A stretch of 16,442 nucleotides of DNA from Acidobacteriota bacterium (GTDB lineage: Bacteria; Acidobacteriota; Blastocatellia; Pyrinomonadales; Pyrinomonadaceae). Below the pieces are notes generated by a model. It made no database searches. It was not told where the DNA came from and saw only the letters and a program-made list of their open reading frames with translations. Location of the stretch: positions 1 to 16,442 of the forward strand of contig JAKOSS010000164.1 of the NCBI GenBank assembly GCA_029777145.1, in the 5' to 3' direction. Both the position numbers and the translations under genes were made by a program. Of this stretch, positions 6,695-12,389 are shown one piece after another (within the stretch, counting starts at the first letter, position 1; every line of letters begins with the position of its first letter).

Positions 6695-6726
6695 TCCGCA
6701 ATCAGAAATCGCAATTCCAAAATCGC
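6695..6726 (+). repeat. Dispersed spacer repeat, copy B (plus orientation)
   Basis: TCCGCAATCAG (6695-6705) and AATTCCAAAATCGC (6713-6726) repeat the inverted copy at 6542-6566, with 7 extra bases (AAATCGC) between the two blocks. The copy ends one base before the ATG at 6728 and so replaces the place where an SD would be expected. Confidence 0.6.
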
Positions 6727-6727
6727 T

Positions 6728-8122
6728 ATGTCTGCACCTAACATCGAAACAATCGTCTCTCTTTCAAAGCGCCGCGGGTTCGTATTTCCGGCCTCGGACA
6801 TCTACGGCGGGCTTGGGAGTTCGTGGGATTACGGCCCGCTCGGAGTCGAACTCGCGAACAACATCAAGCAGTCGTGGTGGCGCTGGCTCGTGCACGAGCG
6901 CGACGACGTCGAAGGTCTCGATTCGTCGATCATCCAAAACCGCCTCGTCTGGAAATACTCGGGCCACGAAACGACGTTCAGCGATCCGCTTGTCGATTGC
7001 CGGACGTGCAAGGGACGCTTCCGCGAGGACAAACTACGGGACGTCGAATGTCCGAACGAGCCCGGAGCTTGCGCCGGAAGCGGCAAAGAATGCAGTTTGA
7101 CCGAGGCGCGGCAGTTCAATCTGATGTTCAGGACGACGATCGGTCCGGTCTCGTCCGACGATGATCCGTCATCGCTGGCGTATTTGCGGCCGGAGACCGC
7201 GCAGGGAATCTTTATCAATTTCAAGAACGTGCTCGACACGTCGCGCCGGAAGCTTCCGTTCGGGATCGCGCAGATCGGAAAATCGTTCCGCAACGAGGTC
7301 ACGCCGGGCAATTTCATCTTCCGGACGCGTGAGTTCGAGCAGATGGAGATGGAATATTTCTGCCGGGCCGACGACGCGGCGCGCATCCATCAGGAATGGA
7401 TCGACGACTTCTGGAAGTGGTTCGAGTCGCTCGGGATCAGCTCCAACAACCTCAAGCTTTACGAACAGGGACCGGACGAACTGGCGCATTACGCGGTCCG
7501 CTGCGTCGATATCCTTTACAAATTCTTCCCCGAACGCGAAGAAGGTCCGGCGCAGTTCGACGAATTGATGGGAATCGCGAATCGCACCGACTTCGATCTC
7601 AAGACTCACTCGAAGAAACCCGAAGATGCCGACGGCAAGCGTCTGAATTCGGATTCGACCGAGGATCTTTCGTATTTTGATCCGGCGACGAACGAGCGTT
7701 TTTATCCGTACTGCATCGAACCCGCCGCCGGCGTTAACCGCACCGTCCTCGCGGTCCTTATGGACGCGTACACCGAACGCACGAACGACAAGGGCGAGAC
7801 ACGAGTCATTCTCAAACTGGCGCCGGAACTCGCGCCGATCAAGGTCGCCGTTCTGCCGCTGGCGAAGAACAAGCCAGAGATCGTCGCGATGGCGAAGGCG
7901 CTGAAAAAGGAACTTTTGCCGTCGATGCGCACCGTTTACGACGATACCGGCGGCATCGGCAAGCTTTACGCGCGCCAGGACGAGATCGGAACGCCGTTCT
8001 GCGTCACCGTCGATCACGAATCGCTCGAGGACAATGCGGTCACTGTCCGCGACCGCGACACGTGGGAGCAGGAGCGCGTCAAGATTGCGGATCTGAAGGA
8101 TTATTTGCTGAAGAGGCTTTGA
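6728..8122 (+). CDS. glyS: Glycyl-tRNA synthetase, single-chain class II type
   Basis: The enzyme attaches glycine to tRNA-Gly (cytoplasm, homodimer). The 464-residue product matches the bacillus/Thermus/archaeal alpha2 type (~460), not the alpha2beta2 type. Motif 2 lies in I-G-K-S-F-R-N-E-V-T-P-G-N-F-I-F-R-T-R-E-F (about 183-203), with the preceding L-R-P-E-T-A-Q-G-I-F-I-N-F. Motif 3 is E-P-A-A-G-V-N-R (331-338). A cysteine-rich insertion (C91, C94, C108, C115, C122) sits where related enzymes carry a metal-binding loop. The C-terminal ~95 residues are the anticodon-binding domain (A-P-I-K-V-A-V-L-P-L). Start ATG 6728 is chosen because M-S-A-P-N-I-E-T-I-V-S-L-S-K-R-R-G-F-V-F-P is the usual N-terminus; there is no clear SD, and a spacer repeat abuts the start. 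The symbol glyS is also used for the beta chain of the other type; glyQS is sometimes preferred. Confidence 0.95.
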   Translation: MSAPNIETIVSLSKRRGFVFPASDIYGGLGSSWDYGPLGVELANNIKQSWWRWLVHERDDVEGLDSSIIQNRLVWKYSGHETTFSDPLVDCRTCKGRFREDKLRDVECPNEPGACAGSGKECSLTEARQFNLMFRTTIGPVSSDDDPSSLAYLRPETAQGIFINFKNVLDTSRRKLPFGIAQIGKSFRNEVTPGNFIFRTREFEQMEMEYFCRADDAARIHQEWIDDFWKWFESLGISSNNLKLYEQGPDELAHYAVRCVDILYKFFPEREEGPAQFDELMGIANRTDFDLKTHSKKPEDADGKRLNSDSTEDLSYFDPATNERFYPYCIEPAAGVNRTVLAVLMDAYTERTNDKGETRVILKLAPELAPIKVAVLPLAKNKPEIVAMAKALKKELLPSMRTVYDDTGGIGKLYARQDEIGTPFCVTVDHESLEDNAVTVRDRDTWEQERVKIADLKDYLLKRL

Positions 8123-8144
8123 ACGGCGCACACTTGGAGAAGTC

Positions 8145-8289
8145 GCCCGCGAATTTCCGCAAATCAACGCGGAAACGGAAGCGGTTGTATACGAGCAACA
8201 CTCGTAAGCGGAATCCTGTCAATGTTTTCCGCGTCGCTGAGGTTCGGGCGAGTTGCTTGATTCGTGTTGATTGGCGAAAATCAGCGGGC
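8145..8289. repeat. Spacer with imperfect inverted repeats and hairpins
   Basis: The spacer after glycyl-tRNA synthetase holds a 31-bp inverted pair: 8145-8175 and the complement of 8259-8289 agree at 23 of 31 positions, both containing ATCAACRCG. Inside it, ACGCGGAAA (8167-8175) is complementary to TTTCCGCGT (8226-8234), and TACGAG-CAACA-CTCGTA (8190-8206) is a perfect 6-bp hairpin. There is no T-run, so no clear intrinsic terminator. It looks like a decayed palindromic repeat element; no gene is seen here. Confidence 0.5.
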
Positions 8290-8315
8290 AGATTCTTGAA
8301 TCATGCTCATCGGTA

Positions 8316-9698
8316 ATGCCTGAGGCGTTTGAAAAAGTCACTGCCCTTGCCCGTGAGTGCGCCGCGCTCGGCGGCCGCGCGATGCTTGTCGGCGGCTGCG
8401 TCCGCGACAAGCTGATGGGCGTCGATCCGAAGGATTTTGATCTCGAGGTTTACGGCATCGAACCGTCGAAGCTCCGAGAGATCCTCGATCGATTCGGCCG
8501 CGTCGACGCAGTCGGCGAGATTTTCACCGTTTACAAGATCGGCACCGATCTTGACGTTTCGATCCCGAGACGCGAACGCAAAGTCGGACGCGGACATCGC
8601 GGTTTCGTGATCGAAGGCGATCCCGGGATGTCGTTCGCAGAAGCTTCCCGCCGACGCGATTTCACGATCAACGCGATCCTCGAAGATGCGCTCACCGGCG
8701 AGATCGTCGATTGTTTCGACGGCCGCAAAGATCTTGCGAAAGGTATTTTGCGGATGGTCTCGAAGGAAACCTTTCCCGAAGACAGCCTTCGCGTTCTCCG
8801 CGCCGCACAGTTTGCCGCGCGATTCGAGTTTGAGATCGAGCCTGAAACTGCCGACGCCTGTCGCGGCATCGATCTTTCGGATCTGCCGCACGAACGCGTC
8901 TGGGGCGAGTTTGAAAAACTTCTGCTCAGATCCGAAAGACCCTCTATCGGATTGGCGCATTTCTATGATCTGCTGATCGCCGAAAAGCTCTTCCCGGAAC
9001 TGGTTTCGCTCGTCGGTGTTCCCCAGGAACCGGACTGGCATCCCGAAGGCGATGTCGACGTTCATACGATGATGGTGGTCGACGAGGCGCGAAAGTTGAT
9101 CGACGACCTCGATCATGCGCGGCAAGTGACGATCATGCTCGGCGCCGTGTGTCACGACTTCGGCAAGCCCGCGACGACTGAGTTTCGCGACGGACGGATA
9201 CGGTCTCTCGCGCATGACGAAGCCGGCGTCGAGCCGACGATCGGATTTCTCGACCGGCTCGGCATCCACACGATCGACGGCTTCGATGTCCGTCATCAGG
9301 TCATTCAACTGGTGCGTTTTCACCTGACGCCGGGAATGTTCTTCAAGAATCCGCCGGGAGACGGCGCGTTCCGACGCCTCGCCCGCAAGGTCGATCTCGA
9401 TCTTCTTTACCGCGTCGGGAAGGCCGACAGCCTTGGGCGCAATCCCGATTGGCTCGCGCCCGAGAAACGATTCGACGCCGAGGCCCAAGAGTGGTTCATC
9501 AGACGGGTCCGCGAACTCGACATCGAGCACGAGGCGCCCAAGCCGATCCTGCTGGGCCGGCACCTGATCGCGCTCGGACTGACGCCGGGACCGGAATTCA
9601 AGGCGATCCTCGATGCGGTTTACGAGAGGCAGCTCGACGGATCGGTCGCGGACCTCGAATCGGCGGTCGGACTCGCGAGGGAGATCGCCGGATGCTGA
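8316..9698 (+). CDS. cca: CCA-adding enzyme / poly(A) polymerase family nucleotidyltransferase with HD domain
   Basis: Likely adds or repairs the 3'-CCA end of tRNAs. The 460-residue product has the class II nucleotidyltransferase head: L-V-G-G-C-V-R-D-K-L-M-G (24-35), the metal-binding D-F-D (40-42), and R-R-R-D-F-T-I-N-A (112-120). The R-V-L-R-A-A-Q-F-A-A-R-F helix of the tRNA/poly(A) polymerase RNA-binding domain is at 159-170. An HD-type phosphohydrolase domain follows, with W-H-P-E-G-D-V-D-V-H-T (241-251) and C-H-D-F-G-K-P (279-285), as in bacterial multifunctional CCA enzymes. Sequence alone cannot separate CCA-adding, A-adding and poly(A) activities. Start ATG 8316 is chosen as the first ATG just before the conserved head; an in-frame TTG at 8271 is possible, and the SD is poor. 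Its last 7 nt overlap the next gene. Confidence 0.88.
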   Translation: MPEAFEKVTALARECAALGGRAMLVGGCVRDKLMGVDPKDFDLEVYGIEPSKLREILDRFGRVDAVGEIFTVYKIGTDLDVSIPRRERKVGRGHRGFVIEGDPGMSFAEASRRRDFTINAILEDALTGEIVDCFDGRKDLAKGILRMVSKETFPEDSLRVLRAAQFAARFEFEIEPETADACRGIDLSDLPHERVWGEFEKLLLRSERPSIGLAHFYDLLIAEKLFPELVSLVGVPQEPDWHPEGDVDVHTMMVVDEARKLIDDLDHARQVTIMLGAVCHDFGKPATTEFRDGRIRSLAHDEAGVEPTIGFLDRLGIHTIDGFDVRHQVIQLVRFHLTPGMFFKNPPGDGAFRRLARKVDLDLLYRVGKADSLGRNPDWLAPEKRFDAEAQEWFIRRVRELDIEHEAPKPILLGRHLIALGLTPGPEFKAILDAVYERQLDGSVADLESAVGLAREIAGC

Positions 9699-10933
9699 TC
9701 GACTTCACGCCGCTCAGGGTTTCGCGCGACTACCGGCTGCTTTTCTTCGGTCAGCTGATCTCGTTCTTCGGGACGATGATCTCGATCGTTGCGATCAACT
9801 GGCAGATGTATTCGCTGACCGGTTCGAGCGAGATGGTCGGCTACGTCGCGCTCGCCGAGTTCTTCCCGATGTTCGTGCTGGCGTTCGTCGGCGGCGCGAT
9901 CGCCGACGCGTTCGATCGCCGCCGAATCCTGCGCGTGACCGAGGTCGGCCAGACGCTGGTGACGCTTCTTTTGCTCGGCAACTCGTTCCTGCCGACGCCG
10001 CGCGTCTGGCTGATCTTCGCCGCCGCCGCGCTTCACGCCGGATTCGCCGCGATCCAGCGTCCCGCGTTCGAATCGTTCATCCAGAAGGTGATCCCGGTGG
10101 ATCTGATGGCGGCGGTGATGGCGCTCAATTCGATGCGTTGGAGCCTCGGCGCGGTGATCAGCCCGGTCGTTGCCGGTTTGATCACTACCTCTTTCGGGGC
10201 GAGCACGGCGTACGCGGTCGATCTGGTGACGTTCTCGGCGTCGCTTGTCGCGGTCTTTCTGATCAGCTACGTCCCGCCGCAGGCCAACGCCGACAAGCCG
10301 AGCCTCGCGACGGTCATCGCCGCGTGGAGATACGCGTTTTCGCGGCCGGACCTTCTCGGGACATACCTCGTCGATATTGCGGCGATGCTCTTCGCCTTTC
10401 CCCACGCGCTCTATCCGGCGTTGGCGAAGGTTTACGGCGAGCGGTATCTCGGATTCTTCTACGGATCGATCGCGCTCGGCGCGCTGACCGCGAGCCTGAC
10501 GTCCGGCTGGACGAAGTTCGTCCACAAACACGGCAGGATGATCGTCGGCGCGGCGGTTCTGTGGGGCGTCGCGATCCTGCTTTTCGGACTCGCGGGAAAC
10601 ATCTGGATCGCGCTCGGATGCCTCGTGCTGGCCGGATTCTTCGATATGATCTCGGGGATCTTCTGCGGCGCCGTATGGAACCAGACGATACCGAACTTCA
10701 TGCGCGGACGGCTTGCGAGCATCGAGATGATAAGCTATCTTACGGGTCCGTACCTCGGGAGCGCGAAGATGGGATTCGTTGCCGAGCGTTGGGGAAACGG
10801 TCCGGCGCTGGTTTCGGGCGGCGTGATGTGCATCGCGGCGGTCGCGTTCGTGGCGCTGATCTTGCCCGGTTTCTTCTCGTACGACGTCCGCGAAGGCATC
10901 AAGCGGCGCGAAAGGGAAGAGGAGGGCTTATAG
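9692..10933 (+). CDS. Major facilitator superfamily transporter, EntS/MFS_3-like
   Basis: A 413-residue membrane protein with the hydrophobic profile of a 12-helix MFS exporter. The N-terminus P-L-R-V-S-R-D-Y-R-L-L-F-F-G-Q-L-I-S-F-F-G and the loop after helix 2, G-G-A-I-A-D-A-F-D-R-R-R-I-L, match the MFS_3 (EntS-like) group. A second half repeats the pattern (F-Y-G-S-I-A-L-G-A-L, R-G-R-L-A-S-I-E-M-I-S-Y). Substrate cannot be told; relatives export siderophores or drugs. ATG 9692 overlaps the cca stop (ATGCTGA), with GAGGGAG 8 nt before it (9677-9683), so translation is probably coupled to cca although the functions seem unrelated. The tail is highly charged (R-R-E-R-E-E-E-G). A repeat-rich spacer follows, with no terminator visible. 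Confidence 0.9.
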   Translation: MLIDFTPLRVSRDYRLLFFGQLISFFGTMISIVAINWQMYSLTGSSEMVGYVALAEFFPMFVLAFVGGAIADAFDRRRILRVTEVGQTLVTLLLLGNSFLPTPRVWLIFAAAALHAGFAAIQRPAFESFIQKVIPVDLMAAVMALNSMRWSLGAVISPVVAGLITTSFGASTAYAVDLVTFSASLVAVFLISYVPPQANADKPSLATVIAAWRYAFSRPDLLGTYLVDIAAMLFAFPHALYPALAKVYGERYLGFFYGSIALGALTASLTSGWTKFVHKHGRMIVGAAVLWGVAILLFGLAGNIWIALGCLVLAGFFDMISGIFCGAVWNQTIPNFMRGRLASIEMISYLTGPYLGSAKMGFVAERWGNGPALVSGGVMCIAAVAFVALILPGFFSYDVREGIKRREREEEGL

Positions 10934-10950
10934 TGCATAGTGGATTCAAT

Positions 10951-11062
10951 GGACAGTGGACAGTGGACAAATTCCAAAATCCAAAATCTAAAATCCAAAA
11001 TATCCAAAATCCAAAACATCCCAAATTCGAAATCCCAAATATCCCAAATCCCAAATCGAATC
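10951..11062. repeat. Low-complexity spacer: GGACAGT units then CCAAAATCC-type tandem words
   Basis: At 10951-10969 a 7-bp unit GGACAGT is repeated 2.7 times. From about 10971 to 11060 the spacer is made of degenerate 8-10 bp units such as CCAAAATCC, TCCAAAATA and CCCAAATCC. The composition is strikingly AT-rich and purine/pyrimidine-patterned compared with the GC-rich genes on either side. The same kind of word occurs at 15450-15463 and at 6695-6726. It encodes nothing convincing; an open frame from 10940 into the next gene merely reads through it. Confidence 0.75.
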
Positions 11063-11362
11063 ATGCCTATTCTACGCAAACGACAGATCGAGAATCTCGC
11101 CCAATTGAGCGGCGAGGAACTTGAGCAATTTCTCGAATCGCTACCGGCCGGCCGGTTCGATCTCGAGGATCTTTTCGACTTTCTTGAATACAAGCTCGAA
11201 GACGAACCGTGCAACCACTCGCTGCGGTTCGCGATGCAGTTTATGATGGAGAACCGGCTCAATTTCCCTCGCGTCAGCAGTTGGCTACAGGAGAACGGCG
11301 GCTTCTGCGACTGCAAAGTACTGGAGCAGATCGTCCCGCCGTGGCGAAAAGCGTTCGACTGA
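11063..11362 (+). CDS. DUF2695-like small protein
   Basis: A 99-residue cytoplasmic protein. The N-terminal half is acidic and helical (L-S-G-E-E-L-E-Q-F-L-E-S-L, D-L-E-D-L-F-D-F-L-E). The C-terminal half carries the DUF2695 pattern: C-N-H-S-L-R-F (C50, H52), W-L-Q-E-N-G-G-F-C-D-C-K-V-L (C82, C84). The Cys/His pattern suggests metal binding, but the family has no established function. ATG 11063 is chosen because upstream in-frame residues come only from the low-complexity repeat; there is no SD, so initiation may be leaderless or weak. The stop is 2 bp before a REP-like element that may act as its 3' boundary, and the gene converges with the RAYT gene. Confidence 0.75.
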   Translation: MPILRKRQIENLAQLSGEELEQFLESLPAGRFDLEDLFDFLEYKLEDEPCNHSLRFAMQFMMENRLNFPRVSSWLQENGGFCDCKVLEQIVPPWRKAFD

Positions 11363-11364
11363 CG

Positions 11365-11490
11365 ACTGGAGCGCAAGCGTCCCGCTTGCAACGGCGTTAA
11401 ACGCCGTGACGCTCTCGCCGAAGAAGGTTCATTTTCTCCGGAAGCCGTTCGCGCTTCGCGCTCATGCAAGCGGGACGCTTGCGCTCCAGT
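11365..11490 (+). repeat. REP/BIME-like composite palindrome, copy 1 (126 bp)
   Basis: The ends are a perfect 26-bp inverted repeat: 11365-11390 is the exact complement of 11465-11490. Each arm itself holds the hairpin GCAAGCG-TCC-CGCTTGC (7-bp stem) preceded by ACTGGAGC. The interior adds a third hairpin, ACGGCGT-TAA-ACGCCGT (11391-11407), and a conserved GAAGCCGTTCGCGCTTCGCG segment. It lies between the DUF2695 stop and the 3' end of the RAYT gene. The structure matches bipartite REP pairs (BIMEs) mobilised by RAYT transposases. Confidence 0.9.
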
Positions 11491-11518
11491 CGGCTTGCGT
11501 TCCAGTCGGCTTGCGTTC
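11487..11518 (+). repeat. 16-bp perfect tandem duplication at the edge of REP copy 1
   Basis: CCAGTCGGCTTGCGTT occurs twice head to tail (11487-11502, 11503-11518). The first unit begins inside the right arm of REP copy 1. The unit resembles a shortened arm end (CCAGTCGGCT also follows the arms at 12270 and 12351), suggesting slippage or partial excision at the element boundary. Confidence 0.85.
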
Positions 11519-11536
11519 CCGTCCATATCGCTCCGG

Positions 11537-12154
11537 TTATGCCGAGGCTCGCCCGCTCCAGGCGCTGGAATATCTCCAATCCGATTTCTCCCGGCATAAC
11601 TTCGCTTTTACCGGATTGTTCTCGATGTAATTGATCACGTTCACGTAGTGGTCGCGATTCCTGATGTATCGATCGAAAGGCTCGTGTTGCCAGAATTGGC
11701 CGGATCGGTTCAAGATCTTGTTCGCCTCGTGCGCGGTGTAGGATTTGATCGAGTGGGCGATCTCGGCCAATTCGACGCCGTTGAACGGGGTTGCGAGGAA
11801 ATGGATGTGGTTCGGCATTACGACCCAACTTATCAGGCTGTATTTCTTCTGGTGATGAAAAAGAAGACTGTTTTCGACCAATTCCGCGACACGGTCATTT
11901 TTCAGGAAGCACTCGCCGTAGCCGGAATCAAGATAGCTCTCGACGTTTTTCCGAAAGACGATCTCGCCGGCCTCGCCGGCATCGGCGGTCTCCGCCCGCC
12001 ATTTCTCGACGACATGTTCCGGCAGCGAGTCGAAAAGCCTGAAAGTAAGAAACTGCGGTATCTCGCCGCCGTCGAAATGCGGGATGTAGCCTCGGTCGTA
12101 CCAGCCGAGGTTTGAACGAAATCCCTTCGGTTGAAAATTGTAGTCAGGTTTCAT
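11537..12154 (-). CDS. REP-associated tyrosine transposase (RAYT, Y1/HUH family)
   Basis: The 205-residue protein belongs to the IS200-like Y1 transposases, RAYT branch, which nick single-stranded REP hairpins. The HUH metal-binding motif is in W-V-V-M-P-N-H-I-H-F-L-A-T-P (H116, H118). The C-terminal signature is P-F-D-R-Y-I-R-N-R-D-H-Y-V-N-V-I-N-Y-I-E-N-N-P-V-K-A; the nucleophile is probably Y170 or Y176. The N-terminus has the common P-Q-F-L-T-F-R-L-F-D-S-L-P block. The frame is intact with no stop or shift, so it may be active. The start at 12154 gives a full domain; no SD is visible upstream. The left arm of REP copy 2 begins 10 bp upstream of the start, so its hairpin would sit in the leader. 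The gene lies downstream of uvrA on the same strand and could be read from it. Confidence 0.92.
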   Translation of the reverse strand: MKPDYNFQPKGFRSNLGWYDRGYIPHFDGGEIPQFLTFRLFDSLPEHVVEKWRAETADAGEAGEIVFRKNVESYLDSGYGECFLKNDRVAELVENSLLFHHQKKYSLISWVVMPNHIHFLATPFNGVELAEIAHSIKSYTAHEANKILNRSGQFWQHEPFDRYIRNRDHYVNVINYIENNPVKAKLCREKSDWRYSSAWSGRASA

Positions 12155-12164
12155 AACTGTTGTG

Positions 12165-12274
12165 ACCGGAGCGCAAGCGTCCCGCCTGCAACGGCTCCTG
12201 CCGAAAGAAGGCTCATTTTATCCAGAAGCCGTTCGCGCTTCGCGCTCATGCAAGCGGGACGCTTGCGCTCCAGT
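12165..12274 (+). repeat. REP/BIME-like composite palindrome, copy 2 (110 bp)
   Basis: The left arm (12165-12190) differs from the copy 1 arm at 2 of 26 positions, and one change (CGCCTGC) weakens its hairpin. The right arm (12249-12274) is identical. The interior is 58 bp instead of 74: it lacks the ACGGCGT/ACGCCGT hairpin but keeps the GAAGCCGTTCGCGCTTCGCG segment. It has the same orientation as copy 1, on the other side of the RAYT gene. Confidence 0.88.
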
Positions 12275-12379
12275 CGGCTCGGGCACCGGTCGGATCGGCC
12301 TCCCCGAAGCCGTTCGCGCTTCGCGCTCATGCAAGCGGGACGCTTGCGCTCCAGTCGGCTCGGGCACCGGTCGGATCGG
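12225..12379 (+). repeat. 74-bp perfect direct repeat containing REP right halves
   Basis: 12225-12298 and 12306-12379 are identical over 74 bp, separated by 7 bp. Each unit comprises the conserved interior segment, a complete right arm of the REP-like element, and a tail ending GGCACCGGTCGGATCGG. The second unit is an isolated half-element ending 10 bp before the uvrA stop codon. The perfect identity points to a recent tandem duplication. Confidence 0.92.
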
Positions 12380-12389
12380 GCTCCGGTAT

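Larger units (their letters stand above)
11365..12379 (-). mobile_element. RAYT transposase with flanking REP-like repeats
   Basis: A single RAYT gene lies between REP-like elements on both sides: copy 1 (11365-11490) downstream of its 3' end, and copy 2 with a tandem half-copy (12165-12379) upstream of its start. All share the 26-bp arm. No direct target-site duplication is obvious, and neither flank shows IS-type ends, as expected for RAYTs, which are usually domesticated or vertically kept and act on REPs in trans. Confidence 0.75.

Noticed and set aside
6626..6727. Upstream TTG extension of glycyl-tRNA synthetase.
   Set aside because: The added 34 residues derive from spacer repeat sequence and are absent from the family.
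7169..10531. Minus-strand frames of 300-420 codons opposite glycyl-tRNA synthetase, cca and the MFS gene (7169-8167, 8307-9563, 9620-10531).
   Set aside because: Composition is shadow-like and they overlap well-supported genes entirely.
9613..11124. Plus-strand 503-codon frame overlapping the MFS gene.
   Set aside because: Arg/Asp-rich out-of-frame reading of the transporter gene that continues into the low-complexity spacer; no domain.
11648..12115. Plus-strand 155-codon frame inside the RAYT gene.
   Set aside because: It is the complement of the RAYT coding sequence with no family match, while the minus frame has HUH and Y-I-x-N-N-P motifs.
12225..12379. Possible CRISPR array or integron attC-type repeats.
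   Set aside because: There are only two 74-bp units with a 7-bp gap, the units are REP halves, and there are no spacers, cas genes or integrase.
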